From: Allolobophora icterica
Lineage: Eukaryota > Annelida > Clitellata > Crassiclitellata > Lumbricidae
Direction of reading: 5' to 3'
DNA: 64,000 nucleotides
Assembly: GCA_963556255.1 (NCBI GenBank)
Contig: OY744605.1
Span: 86,218,528 to 86,282,527, forward strand
The notes beneath the pieces are model-generated. The model made no database searches and was not told where the DNA came from. It was given only the letters and a program-made list of their open reading frames with translations. Numbering within the stretch: position 1 is the first letter of the stretch; each line of letters starts with the position of its first letter. A program made the translations under genes and the position numbers. Shown in pieces: positions 1-11,080 of this stretch.

Positions 1-1
1 T

Positions 2-853
2 TCACCCGGCGAATCAGTGCTGTACATACATGCGGATCACTGTGTTGGGCAAAACAAGAACAATGTCATGATGCAGTATTTGTGCTGGCGTGTCTTGGCA
101 GGTCTCCATAAAGTGATCAAAATCATGTTTCTTTCAGTTGGACATACAAAATTTGCACCTAATGCAGGGTTTGGCGTACTTAAGTCAAAATTTCGTCGCA
201 GTCTGGTTTGTAGTGCCTCTGATCTGTGCGATTGTATAGAAGGCAGCACTCCGGTTTCAAAGTTGAATCGAGCACACCTCGTTGGAAATGAAGCTGGTAC
301 AGTGTATGTTCCTACATATGACTGGCAGGAAATGTTTAAAAGGCATGAAATTTAAGACTATACCACAAATTAAGAAGCTGCACTATTTCACTTTCTCTTC
401 AGTCTCGCCATGTGTGGTAACATGCAAATTGCATGATACTGAGGCTGAGGTTATTCTTCCTATGGTTGACTCAGTTCCATCAACTGCCAGTGCACATTGT
501 CCACCAGCAGTCGTTACTCCAAAAGGCTTAACACCTGAACGACAATGGTACTTGTTTGAATCCATAAGGTCTTTCGTACCAGACACTGCAAAGACATACT
601 TTGTCCTAAACCAACTTGTGAACGGCAGGATTTTGGGCAGGCCAAGAGGTTAGAAGCTGTGGCAGCAACGCCAGTAAAGAAACCGAATCAGAAACTGAAG
701 AAAAGGAAAAAGGCAAAGGAAGGTGAAAATAAAGATGAACTTGAAAATGAAGTTTCAGTGTTGCTACCTTTGACAAAGCGCAAGCCGCAGACATGCAGCT
801 ACTGTAGTGTACAGGGACATGTGAATCGCGTGCTTCGTGGGAAAATAACATGA
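2..853 (+). pseudogene. DUF7869-like transposon-associated protein, broken fragment
   Basis: The conceptual protein starts outside the window and reads VLYIHADHCVGQNKNN, then GHTKFAPN, then a VPTYDW block, then KGLTPERQWYLFE. I recognise this series from the abundant invertebrate proteins carrying the DUF7869 domain, which probably has an RNase H-like transposase fold. The frame breaks in the run tttaaaagg near 335-342, where one extra A moves the reading from frame 2 to frame 3. It breaks again near 650, where the next frame gives a lysine-rich segment ending in CSYCSVQGH, a zinc-knuckle-like C-x2-C-x4-H. No introns are visible. Two frame changes and a missing 5' part argue for a decayed copy. 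It lies antisense to, and downstream of, the kinase exons, probably in a kinase intron. Family assignment is from recall of the motif order. Confidence 0.5.
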
Positions 854-897
854 ACAAGACGTCGGGCTGAGGAGGGTTGTTAACTTAGGCTTAGCTT

Positions 898-1040
898 CAG
901 GCCCGGTTCGTCCATATGGGCAACTGGGCAGCCGCCCAGGGCCGCCGATTTTTAGGGGCCGCCAATTTTCCATTTTTTTATCTTTTATTATTGTTATTCG
1001 TAACAAGAGGCGAATGACTAAAAAAAGGTCTTCAACTTTT

Positions 1041-1122
<82 letters not shown>

Positions 1123-1241
1123 CATTATTATAATTCGTAACTGAGGTCAATGACTAAAAAAAAGGTCATCAACTTTTTTGTGCTTAGGGCCGCCGATTTT
1201 TCGATTTGCCCAGGGCCGCCAAATGTCTTGAGCCGGGCCTG
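898..1241. mobile_element. Non-autonomous hAT-type MITE, 344 bp
   Basis: The element starts CAGGCCCGG and ends CCGGGCCTG, an inverted terminal repeat. It is flanked by a perfect 8-bp target-site duplication, cttagctt, at 890-897 and 1242-1249. An 8-bp duplication and CAG..CTG termini are typical of hAT transposons. There is no coding capacity. The interior has two direct copies of a segment containing gaatgactaaaaaaaggtc and an expanded (ATT)n tract. The same interior segment recurs in the MITE at 38050-38509. Confidence 0.85.
1043..1120. repeat. (ATT)n microsatellite inside the hAT MITE
   Basis: About 26 nearly uninterrupted ATT units lie between the two direct copies of the MITE interior. 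Confidence 0.95.
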
Positions 1242-1249
1242 CTTAGCTT

Positions 1250-2265
1250 TAAACAGATTGAGATGTGCATAATCTGTGCTTCATTCATAATACTTTTAAC
1301 TATGCCATTTTATTGAGACTTGGTAGCTTTTACGATTTCATTGACTTCAAAAGTCAAACTTCCTATGAAGCAAATATTTTGCACCAAAATGCGGTGATTT
1401 TTGTTGATTTAGATAGTTATTAGTCATGGTACAGACCATATAAACTTTCAAAACTAACACTCTAGTTTATCAGTGTGTGCAGTAATACAAACTTTCCCAA
1501 GCTGATTTTCTTCGCATTTTACTTTTATTAACGATTAATTCATAATTATGTTGTTTGAATCCTGATATCTTTGGGAAATGACAAGGTATCAGCTTGAATT
1601 TTTTCAAATTATGTCCAGTAATGATGCACCTATGCCCTAGAAGCTCTAACTCCATTACTAAGACTTGGTACCTTGTTTTGGATTTTAAATAAATGCATTA
1701 GCTAATGCGAATAAGGCACAACGAGAGAAACGTTTTCCAATTCGACAAATATTGCATATATGAAATTAAACTGACCTGCACGGTTAGAAAATGATAATTG
1801 TTGAGTCAAACACTAGGTGTCTAAATTGTGTTTGCATTCAGTAAAGGAAGAAGCAAAACTACCCAACTTAACAGACGTAAGCCATCAAATTTTCGGAGTT
1901 TTACTTAGTAGAATAAATTCAGTCTTACAATGTTTCAGAAGTTTTGTTAGGGCCTACTCGCCATCCAACAATGAGCACCGCCAAAATGCGATAACAGCTA
2001 GCTGGAGAGCGGTAATAGAAATGTAAGTTGAAATAAAGAGAATCGCTGCTCATCTTCATCGTACAAGTCACCAGAGCTTTCAGTGAGTAATGAATCGAAT
2101 GGAATATAATGTAAACAGAAACGAGACCAGTACAGAACCTTCTGGTAGGCTACGTCACAACTAAAGGCAGTTGGCACAGAAGTGAGTTGATTTATACGAA
2201 TAGATTGGTTACTAGCGTACAGGTAAGACGAAAACCGATTGAGAGCGCAATTCGAAAAAAACTAA
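1250..2265. other. AT-rich interval without recognisable genes
   Basis: I see only short open frames without family resemblance. This interval was searched on the minus strand for the missing last kinase exon (a CW..RP-x-F type segment) and none was evident, so the kinase gene probably continues to the left of the window. Confidence 0.5.
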
Positions 2266-2330
2266 CTAGTGTTGGATGATATCATGATCAACAGTATCAA
2301 AAGTAGCAGCTTTATAGCAGAATGAGAGCA
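2266..2330 (-). pseudogene. LINE reverse-transcriptase motif A remnant
   Basis: The minus strand reads FCYKAATFDTVDHDIIQH then stop. AAFDTVDHDI is the characteristic motif A of CR1/L2-like reverse transcriptases. Nothing on either side continues the domain, so this is a very short fossil. Confidence 0.5.
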
Positions 2331-2559
2331 ATTGCTGTTCCTTTGTCCAAGGAGCAGTTAATGTATATGTGAATGGCAAGTCGTACAGTTTCATTGGAAT
2401 GGCATTAACGGTAGACGGATTCGATAGGAATGTACAGTCTATGAGAGGTACGTACAGAGTTAACATCTCAGGCGATTAGTATTACATTTTTCAAATTTTT
2501 TTAAATTAAATGGAGAGCGGTTTGACATATCATTATATGCACATTCGTGACCTTAGTAC

Positions 2560-2640
2560 CGATGAATAAGCTGGTCCCTCTGACGTGGCTTTTGTGTGGC
2601 GCTGAGCAATTTCGGAGATTTACATTTACATTACATTACG
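2560..2640 (+). repeat. 3' end of a CR1/L2-like LINE
   Basis: The segment with gaataagctggt, then ggcgctgagc, then gagatttacatttacatt matches the 3' end seen at 63029-63110, where the same words precede a simple (ATTACG)n tail. Only the terminal 80 bp are present. Confidence 0.5.
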
Positions 2641-2947
2641 GTGCTCATTACATTTGCATTAGGAAAGAGGACAAACCATGGCATGAGCGGAATTGATGGC
2701 AAAGCAGCTTTCACGGAGAGGTTGTTGGTAGTGGCTGAAACAACCTTATGGAGCTCTGCCGCCTACTTTTACCTCGGTTGCGGGTAATGGGGACGTACAA
2801 TAGCTAAAAATTAAGTCTATTGAATGGGTGCGCGAACAATAAACTTATTAATGCGATTGTATTGTGTGAATTTTATGTATCAGCAAGAATATTGACTGGA
2901 CAAATGTGTAAACACGCCAAAGTTCATGGTTTTAAGCATCAGCTTAC

Positions 2948-3096
2948 CATAAAGCAGTTCTTTATACACATTAGGTTTTGATTCAGGAATAGGGAGTGTT
3001 AGCTGGCCAGACATAGCTTTTAACATTATTGTTCCGTCTACTAGATCTTTATGTGGAAGTTCTCCTGTCAACATCTCCCACATCACGACGCCATAA
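2948..3096 (-). CDS. MLK-like protein kinase, third visible exon
   Basis: The exon begins after a minus-strand acceptor tgtgttttag and reads SYGVVMWEMLTGELPHKDL, then a segment ending LTLPIPESKP and YKELLYG. These are kinase subdomains IX and X; the LPIP motif is typical of mixed-lineage kinases. It ends at a strong donor G|GTAAGC. The incoming phase (two bases AG from the previous exon) makes the first codon AGT (Ser), which fits. The last subdomain (CW...RP) must lie in a further exon to the left, which I could not find in 1-2947. Confidence 0.85.
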
Positions 3097-3779
3097 CTAA
3101 AACACACCATACGTACATAAATTACATATAAGGTATGAAGAGAACAGTGTGTAAGCCGTGTGTACATTTATAGATTGAACTGTATTACATAACATAGCAG
3201 CCAATTATAGTGTTTTTGAGACCAGTGCGCTGGAGAACATTACATAAAAATATCTCCAGTAGGAAATCTTGAAAGTTGAGATTTTCATTTGAGTGGAAAG
3301 ACTGAGAGGTAATACATAAAGGAGCCTGAAGCCCACGATGATAGATCAATGGCGATATATGAGGAAGAACCGAAAATTTGCGAGGGAGATCGTTCCTGAG
3401 GCGAGGTGCAGCACACGACGTACATGACTCGGTTGGAGAACTTGAAACCAGTAGTGACTGAGGATCGGGAAAGACAAAATAGGATAATGATCGAGTAGAG
3501 CTAGGTGATTGAATGGCGAAGAGATCCAGAAGATACGTGGCTATGAGAATTTTAAGGAGTTGTATGTTAGTGACAGGACTTTGAAGTGGATAAACTCATG
3601 GGTTTTCATCAAATATATTGATTTTACTATGGGAGTGATATGATGATACTTGTCTGCTCGGGTGAAAGATCAGGCTAGTGTGATTTGCGTGAGTTTCAAA
3701 TGTTAAGTTGGGTGGATTCAAGGTCGAGGAAGAGGAAATTACAGTAATCAATCTTGGAGTGAACAATGGAGGTAGCAGT

Positions 3780-3905
3780 GGTAGTAGTTTCAGTTTAACG
3801 ACACTGTGTGATAACAAAGATCATTAGCGTCGCCCTCCTCCGTCATCAAGGCTTGGGGCTGGCACTGCCAGAGTATGAGAAGTGGCGGAGTTCAGTGGAG
3901 GCAGC
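3780..3905 (-). repeat. Dispersed repeat module (GTTTAACGAC...GGCACTGCC)
   Basis: The plus strand reads tttaacgacactgtgtgat, then attagcgtcgccctcctc, then ggctggcactgcc. The same word order, diverged, is found near 26100-26200, 26910-26960 and 33885-33960, and inverted near 35700-35780, 36000-36070, 39170-39240 and 61620-61690. It is one of the modules that make up the 25-62 kb mosaic; here it sits in a kinase intron. Confidence 0.6.
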
Positions 3906-4820
3906 AATAGAAAAAGCATTTTTACATTCGGATGCTGTAGCGGTCACGAACGTTAATAAAGCAGGAACGTGAGAGGTTGGTAATGTATTCAGAGAAGGAT
4001 TTATATGTACGTGGGTCAAAGGTGATACGAAGTTTGCGCACAGGAGATAGGAACTTGAACGTGGGAGATGAGGTGTTAGTGGACACAGAGCGACCCTGCA
4101 GTTTTTTCTTTACAAGAACAACGCAGATGCAATGATGCCAGACATTTCTTTGGGGCAGAGGTACGAGAAGCTATGAACAATACGAAGAAGATGAACAATG
4201 CGAAAACAGTCGAGAAAAGGAATCCTTACAACAGATATTAATTGCTTACGGAAAATTACTGGAATTTCAATAATTCAAAACATTAGAGGTGATGTAAAAA
4301 GACAGTTCTACTGTATCCAAGTAACTCTGTTATGCAAAGATATTCAGCGAAGACTCCGATACTACTAAGGTCATGTGGAGAGGTCTCGTGGAGAGGATGC
4401 CATCTGAACGAATCCCACACAACACACTAGTTGCACGATTCGAAGGAAGACTTAAGACCAAGACTGGACTGCATGGACGACATGAACAAGGACTTGGACT
4501 AAACATGAGACGAACACTGAAATTGACAAAATTAATGACAAAGAAAATAATGGTCATGATTTCGTCCCCATCGCAGCCAAGTGGTTGGTTACAGGAACCG
4601 ATGATAATGATTGCCACCACTGGAACATCAGACACGTTGCCATGTGAATTATTATATGTTGCTATGAAATACTTCCAAATCAGTGGAATCGAAAATATAA
4701 CGTACATAAAGTACTGCACTTTCTCAATGTTCACCTATTTTAAACTCTTTAAACGCCATCCATATTATTCTGTTGGTTAATCGATAAATTGAGTAATTTA
4801 ACAATAGGATTCACAAATAC
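3906..4820. other. Kinase intron, no further features seen
   Basis: The rest of the intron between the second and third visible kinase exons is moderately AT-rich. Open frames on both strands at 4330-4780 overlap each other and show no family resemblance. Confidence 0.5.
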
Positions 4821-5004
4821 CTCCAAATATCACTGGCTTTGGAGAATCTCTCTGTTCTTAGAACTTCCGGTGCCATATAGGCAACTGTTCCTCGGAATGA
4901 CATTGTGGTCGTATGTTTGTGTTCTCTGGCATCATCATAGTCTGTTATCTTGAGTGTCATCTCTTTATGGGGATGCACATAATCAAATAGCTCCATCAGC
5001 ATTA
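4821..5004 (-). CDS. MLK-like protein kinase, second visible exon
   Basis: The acceptor tttgcacag precedes TAATGCTGATG, so with the one base carried over from the previous exon the junction codon is ATA (Ile), giving SSN-I-MLMELF. The exon encodes subdomains VII-VIII: LKITDYDDARE, then GTVAYMAPEV, then SKASDIW. It ends TGGAG|GTATTT. In mixed-lineage kinases the equivalent stretch is LKITDFGLARE and WMAPEV. Here the magnesium-binding DFG reads DYD, so the glycine is replaced by aspartate, while the APE motif is intact. The junction phases on both sides agree with the neighbouring exons. Confidence 0.9.
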
Positions 5005-5283
5005 CTGTGCAAAGCAACAACAGATATATCAGTAAATGATAATAAGCATAGGTGTTATTTTTGGAAATACGGGGTAATGGCTGCGGATGATTCATCTGGT
5101 GCCGGAATACTTACGCATTGTATTGCCTGTATTCAGAGCTGAATGGGCACTAATAGAATGAAAATGAAACAAGTGAACTCATTTGGATTGACACTAGATA
5201 TCAGCTGACCAAAAATACTGTCAGTGAGCTCCAGCTGTCAACGGATATTCCATTCTGCAACACATTCTATATTTTACACTGGA

Positions 5284-5350
5284 GTGTGGTGTACACTAGT
5301 ATGTAGTGTATACAAGAATGTAGTGTACACTAGCATGTTGTGTACACAGA
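5284..5350. repeat. Short tandem repeat of a tgtagtgtacactagtatg-like unit
   Basis: Three to four imperfect copies of a unit of about 20 bp, each containing the palindrome GTGTACAC or a near relative. A similar ACACAAC..GTTGTGT palindrome occurs near 8840-8860. The function is unknown. Confidence 0.55.
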
Positions 5351-5609
5351 GCGTCTCATTTGAGGCGATCGATCCATCGCTCTCCTTGGTCGCTCGCCTA
5401 GCAAAAGTCCCGGCGAGCAGTAAATCACTCGGCTAGCTGAAGGCCTCGTAGCGTCGGTCGTCGCTCGATGAGTTTGAGTTAGACTCGAAGACGATAGACG
5501 AACCTGGAACCAGACCACTATTTTATTTACCTCATTTAGATTACTTTTATTTACTTACTTGCTGCGGCGGTGAATGTGTGCCGTGATCTGTCTTAATTAC
5601 TGCTGACTG

Positions 5610-8357
5610 ATCATTCATTCGGAGATTTATATAGCGCCCCTTCAAGGGAACTACTCAGAGGCGCTCCCGACACCAGCACGTTCATATAACACAGTTTTAA
5701 ATTTTGCAAGAAATATGCCAGGGTTGACCCCAGGGCACATGCGGAGCTCTAAGGGAAGTCTATTCCAGACTACCGGGCCCACCACTGAAAAAGCTCGACT
5801 TTGCATAGTCGTGGAACGAGCAAATGGAACTAAAAGTACCCCTTTTCCTGCTGAGCGGAGGGGACGTCGGCCTTGGACACCTGAAACTGTGCAGCAAAGC
5901 TCTCTAAGGTAATCAGGGGCAGGGCCCTGACAACATCGCCATACTAAGGCAGCGATCCTATATTTGAAAGTTTATATGCGTAAGCGCATAGGAAGCCAGT
6001 GAAGGACCTCCAGCATATATCTAGAGACTTGGCCATGTTTAGGAATATGCCCAATGAGACGGGCTGCAAAGCTCAGAACTCGCTGTAGACACACTATGCG
6101 ACTAGATGGAAGACCAAAATAAAGCGATGAGCAGTAATCAAGGCGGGCTGTGACGAAGGAGTGAACCAGCGTAGCAGTGGCACTGGGCGTTAGCGAACGA
6201 GTAACAGTACGAAGCTGGCTCAGCTGGTAGTAGCAGTTCCTAGTAAGACGGTGTATTTGTGGAGCAAAAGTAAGCTCCTGGTCGAGCCAGACACCAAGAT
6301 CACGGACAAGGGTTGAGAAGGTATAGTTGGGGAATTCAATTGCAAGAGCAGTGAGGTCAAGTTTAGCGAGTTGCTGTCGCGTGCCCAGCCAAGTAAATTT
6401 GCTTTTGCACGGGTTCAAGCGTAGTCGATTTGACGACATCCACGCTTCCATGGCATCTAAAGTCCCACTCATAACCCGGACTGTTGGAATGGCATTGGTA
6501 AAGAGGCAATGCATGTATGCTTGGACATCATCAGCATATTGCTGACTCAGAACCGCATGTGCAGCCAGAAGCGTCGAAAGACCTGAGGTATAGATAATGT
6601 GTAAAATAGGTCCTAGGACGGAGCCTTGGGGTAACCCGTACCGTGCAGGGACCCATGAAGACCTAGCGGTCCCATGGATCACACAGAGGGACGTTCACAA
6701 AGAAATGAGTTTATCCATTCATAAAAGTCTCCAGAAAGGTCAAACGAAACACGCAACCGTTCTAACAAGATCTCATGGTCTACAGTGTCGAATGCAGCAC
6801 TGACGTCGAACAGTGCTAGTAGTGTGAGTTGGGCCCTGTCAATCGCTCCGTAGATGTCTGAGAGAAGCCGGAGCAGGAGGGTCTCTGTTGAATGGTATCT
6901 CCTGAAACCCGATTGACTTGACGGCAGCAGATTATTCTTCTCTAAGTAAGCGACGAGCTGCATGGCGACGACTTTTTCGATGATTTTAGAGAGAAAGGTG
7001 ACATTTGCTATCGGTCTGTAATTCGTAGGGACATCCGGATCCAGACTATCACTCTTTAAAGCAGGAATCAGGATTGATCTCTTTTGCGTCGGCAGTAAGT
7101 CGCATTCCTGAAGAGAGCGATTACAGAGTGTTGTGAGAAGGGGAAGCAGGATATCGATGAGTAAGAAGGTGGGAATAGGATCCAGTTCACAAGACATGGG
7201 TGGTGATGAAAGGATAATGCGGCGTAATTCGTCACTAGTAACCGCATTCAGGACGGATAGATGACAGTCAGTAGGGGGCTGATAAGGTGGCGGCGAACTA
7301 GCTGTTGATTGGCGGATGTCACAGATCTTGGTGTCGAACGAGGTCAAGAAGTCGCTCGCTGTAAAGGTTGAAGTCCCCAGAGGACGATTGGGCTGGCGGC
7401 GGCCAAGTAGCGCATTGAAAGCAGCCCACATTCGCTTCGGCTCCCCAACATGAGAAGCAATCTTCGCTTCCCAATACGCCTTTTCCTTTTCACGGTACTG
7501 CCGATGCATGTTACGGACATACTGGACCCAGGCAGACCGGTCCGAGGGCAGACTGGTGCGCCTATGTCGGCGTTCTAGTCGACGAGCCTGACGTCTCCAA
7601 GAGCGGCACTCAGCATCGAACCACGGTGAGCTGAGGTTCTGACGCATCGGAACACACCGCATTGGTAGAAATCGGTCGATAAGATCAGTCATAGCCGTCT
7701 CGTAGACTCCAAAGGCGTCAGCGACCGTGAGACCCGCCAGTACAGAAGGGTCAGCGACGGCCTTGACCCTTTGCAACGCCTTGCCGAAGGCTTCACGGTC
7801 TAATCCCTTCCAACCACGGATCTGCCTTGTGAGAACAGTCGGGATGTCATGCAGAAACGGGATGTTCGCTATGACGAGGCCATGGTCAGAGATGGTTGGC
7901 GGGTAAATAAGAAGATCTGACGCCGCACAGTCGTCTCGCGTAATGATGACATCAAGCCATCCGCCGTTCTCGTGTGTTGGTCCGGTAACGTGTTGAATCA
8001 GGCCAAATTGGTCAGCAATTGCCCGGAAATCAGCAGCTTCTGATGAGGCCAGGTCCTCTAGGTGAAGGTTTAGATCCCCTGCAACGACGACTTGAGAATT
8101 GAAGGTTGCGAATTGTTCCAGCAATGTCGAAAGTTCATCAAAGGTCAACGAGGGTGGTACAGATCCAGGACGATAGATCGCTATGACTGTAAGTGGACCT
8201 CGAGGCGACGATATTGAAACCGCAAGCGCCTCAAAGGTGGTCGGAGTAGTTGCGAGAGCAATGTTCCGAGCTGTAAGGGAGGTGCGGTGATAGATCACCA
8301 GACCACCACCGCGGAAGTCTGAATGCTGATAATTTCGTGCAATATGATTGGCCATGG
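5610..8357 (-). mobile_element. 5'-truncated CR1/L2-like LINE, endonuclease plus reverse transcriptase
   Basis: Minus-strand coding sequence from 8355 begins inside the apurinic endonuclease domain (SDFRGGGLVIYHR, GDLNLHLEDL, ISDHGLV). It continues into the reverse transcriptase with NYRPIANVTFLSKIIEK, SQSGFRRYHSTE and AAFDTVDHEIL. Near 6680 a frameshift separates this from YGLPQGSVLGP, YADDVQAY and the LDYCSSLYFGLP thumb region. A stop at 5969-5971 precedes the final WNRLPLELR block. The 3' end carries a stem AGCGCC/GGCGCT (5633-5638 with 5660-5665) and a short (GAAT)n tail at 5610-5621. The 5' truncation at about 8357 is typical of target-primed insertion. It sits in the large kinase intron, on the same strand as the gene. 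Confidence 0.85.
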
Positions 8358-8428
8358 AAACACGGCCGGCACCTCACGCCGCGTGACATCACCCGTAACA
8401 TCACCTATTTCGGAAATTATTTTAAACA

Positions 8429-8694
8429 ACAATGGCGGCGAAGATGAGCAAGTCGAATAATAGTGTACAGTTGAGCACGTATCTGTCATGGAAATCGATG
8501 TCGATGTAGTCGAAATTGAAAACTGTCGAACTGTGAACAAAATTTACTGCAAGTCCTGCAGAAAGCACGCCGATAAAATTAGAATGAATTGCTGGCTGAA
8601 AGGTGAAGTCAAAAATGAGTGTTCAACGTATGCCGAAGGCTCAACCAACGTTGTGAAATCAGCCGTCACACGTCATCTTATGTCAATGGTGGGT
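8429..8694 (+). CDS. Possible first exon or fragment with a TTF-type zinc finger (hAT-derived)
   Basis: From about 8515 the plus strand reads VNKIYCKSCRKHADKIR, then a WLKGE segment, then EGSTNVVKSAVTRHLMSM. A C-x2-C followed by a WLKG-type turn and a final RH resembles the zinc-finger domain at the start of hAT-derived host proteins and transposases. An ATG in a good context (acaATGGCGGCGAAG) lies at 8431, but in a different frame that stops at TAG near 8505, so a frame change or another start would be needed. After the domain comes ATG|GTGGGT, usable as a splice donor. No continuation was found downstream, so this may be a real exon or a decayed transposase piece. Confidence 0.35.
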
Positions 8695-8702
8695 TTCTAA
8701 TG

Positions 8703-8762
8703 AATCTTCATTCATTCATTCATTCTGAGAATTTATATAGCCCCTCTTCAAGAGACCTACTT
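8703..8762 (-). repeat. 3' terminal fragment of the CR1/L2-like LINE
   Basis: The plus-strand segment cattcattcattcattc, then atttatatagcccctcttc, is the reverse complement of the terminal 50 bp and (GAAT)n tail of the element at 5610-8357. It carries no coding sequence. Confidence 0.7.
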
Positions 8763-8976
8763 AGATAACGGAATTGAAGTGAGATAGGACTACTAGATGA
8801 GTACTATACGCAGCGATACGAAAAATTACGAATACGATACACAACATACGTTGTGTACAAAAGCTCCCGAGGTCGACCGCGTATCGCTCGCCTACTAGGC
8901 TACTCGATCCAGCGCGATCGATTTTCAACCCGCCTACTATTTTCAAATCAGACGCACTGTCTACAATAACAGTTAC

Positions 8977-11030
8977 CATAGGCGTAGACTCTGGGGGCAG
9001 TCGGGGCACGTCCCCCCAATAATTGAAGAGCCGGGGCAATGTCCCCAAAAAAATCGAGAGCAGAATTTCTTAAAATATTAAAATATTATGTTTCAATATA
9101 GACAAATTTCTTCAGAAACAGAAAAACAGAGACACAGAAGTTGACAGAACTGAAATACTATCAGAAATACATAATGAAAACAAAGATTTATTTTTATCTT
9201 CAATATGAAACAAATTTACATGTTAACAAAACGCCCCATCAATCAATCAATCAATCAATCAATTTATTGATCCACAAAGCAAACGTGACAATATACAAGA
9301 AAATATAATTTAAATAGCCACTATGATGATGAAAAGGTTTGAAACATTAAGATATTAATGGGTTTAGAAGGCTATATCATGCTGTGAGTGGTCAAGAGGA
9401 AGCCCTAAAAGGACCAGGGTTCCGCTAGGAAGGGCCCCCCCATTTACTTAACAAAACTCGACGACGGCCATGTACACATGAGCCTTTGAGTAGACCTATT
9501 TAGAGACAACGAATTTGCAAAAGGTGGGCAACTAGTTAACGGAGTAGCAAGTGGCAAAAAAAGAAAACAAAAACAAAACAAAAGTAAAATAAATCAGATG
9601 GGAGGGGGTCCTAGCAGGCTGTCGCTGTTCGGTCTGTCTAATCAGTAGGCCTAGGTGTGAACGAAGGCTTTTTTTAAAACATAGTAACTTGGAATGTGTC
9701 GTAATTCAGAGGGGAGACTATTCCATAGTTTTGGTCCTAGATTGGTTATTGAGAATTTCCGTATGTTAGTACGTGCAAATTCAATCTGGTAAGTGTTGGG
9801 TTTATTCCTAGTAGAGTAGGGATGAATATCCGAGGTACTTGTGAAAAAGTTAAAAAATGCATTGGGTAGTGAATTGAAGGTATAGCGGTGCATGAAATCG
9901 GAGATTTGATAAGATGTTATACTGGCAATGGTCAATAAGCCCATGGACTGGAATAATTGGAAGGTATGGGAATTTCTGGGGGATCTAGTAATGACTCGAA
10001 TAATGCGCTTTTGTAGGACTACAAGACGTTGTAAGTTTGACTTGTAGTTTGCTGCCCAGACTAAATTGCCATAAGAGAGGTAAGGGTATACAAGTGAATA
10101 GTAAAGATTTAACAGAATTTTTGAGGGAATGAGTGAGGAAATGCGTGTGATGATCCCAACGGATTTAGAAATTTTATTTGCAATTTGAGCAATATGGACA
10201 GACCAGTTGATGTGTTGGTCAATGTGAATACCCAGAAATTTAACAGAGGAAACTTGGGGTATTGGTAAGTTGTCAATTAAAATTGGTTCACTGAGCTGGG
10301 GAATTAGTTTATGGCTTGAAGAGAATAGTATATAGTTGGACTTATTTATGTTAAGGGATAATTTATTAGCTTTAAACCATTCAGAAATAAGGTTTAATTC
10401 AATGTTGATGGTCGTTGCAATTTGACGGGGAGAGGACCCAGAGAGGAATACATTTGTATCGTCAGCAAACAGTACGACGTGGAGGAGCGATGAGGCTTTA
10501 GAAAGGTCATTAATGTAAATAAGGAACAGAAGAGGACCTAGGATGGACCCCTGGGGGACGCCATAAAATATAGGTTTAGTCCTGGATATCCCATCATACG
10601 CATTAACGTAACATCGGAAGCCTCCAGACCAGAGGTGAAAAGTTTTTTCGGATTTTGGTTTTAAATAAAAATAGAAGAAAACCACAGAATTTGTTTGTTT
10701 GTTTTTTTTGTTTAAAAAAATAAATTTCTTATTTTTTTATAGAAGTTATTTAAGTAACATTGATTAAATGATTTTTAATTTTCGGAAATCGCATCTGAAT
10801 TAAAATAATTTGAAGCTCTTCTTCGTGCCATTTTTCAATTTTTCATGATTTTTATGATCCGAAATCCGGAAATCTTAAAAATAACAAAAACAACAAAAAT
10901 CATAAAAACTAAAAAAGCGAAAAAAACAACTACAAAAAAACAACTTATCATCTTGAAAAACTTGTTTTTTTGCACCTCTGGCCCAGACCTCATGCCCCCC
11001 CCCAATATTTTGGACAAGTTTACGCCAGTG
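8977..11030. mobile_element. hAT-type element split by a nested LINE
   Basis: The outer termini are CATAGGCGTAGAC on the left and, read inward from the right, CACTGGCGTAAAC. Both ends are flanked by the 8-bp duplication acagttac (8969-8976 and 11031-11038). The hAT portion is only about 260 bp on the left plus 340 bp on the right, without coding capacity. The middle is occupied by the LINE at 9238-10690, so the LINE inserted after the hAT copy. Confidence 0.75.
9238..10690 (-). mobile_element. 5'-truncated CR1-like LINE with open reverse-transcriptase frame
   Basis: One uninterrupted minus-strand frame at 9651-10685 covers reverse-transcriptase motif B (YGVPQGSILGPLLFLIYIND), motif C (LFADDTNVFLSG), the primer-grip region (KFLGIHIDQHINW) and the carboxy-terminal LWNSLPSELRHIPSYYVL block. 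The amino-terminal endonuclease and the first reverse-transcriptase motifs are missing. A 390-bp 3' untranslated region ends in (GATT)n at 9238-9263. The open frame suggests a fairly recent insertion. The exact clade within the CR1/L2/Rex1 group cannot be fixed by eye. Confidence 0.85.
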
Positions 11031-11080
11031 ACAGTTACTATGCTGTTACTCTGCGTTAGAGACAATAGGCATACACTCAC

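Noticed and set aside
4330..4780. Overlapping 134- and 135-residue frames on opposite strands
   Set aside because: No family resemblance, located within a kinase intron, and mutually antisense.
5715..5912. Plus-strand frame MPGLTPGHMRSS...
   Set aside because: It is the antisense of the CR1/L2-like LINE carboxy terminus (WNRLPLELR block).
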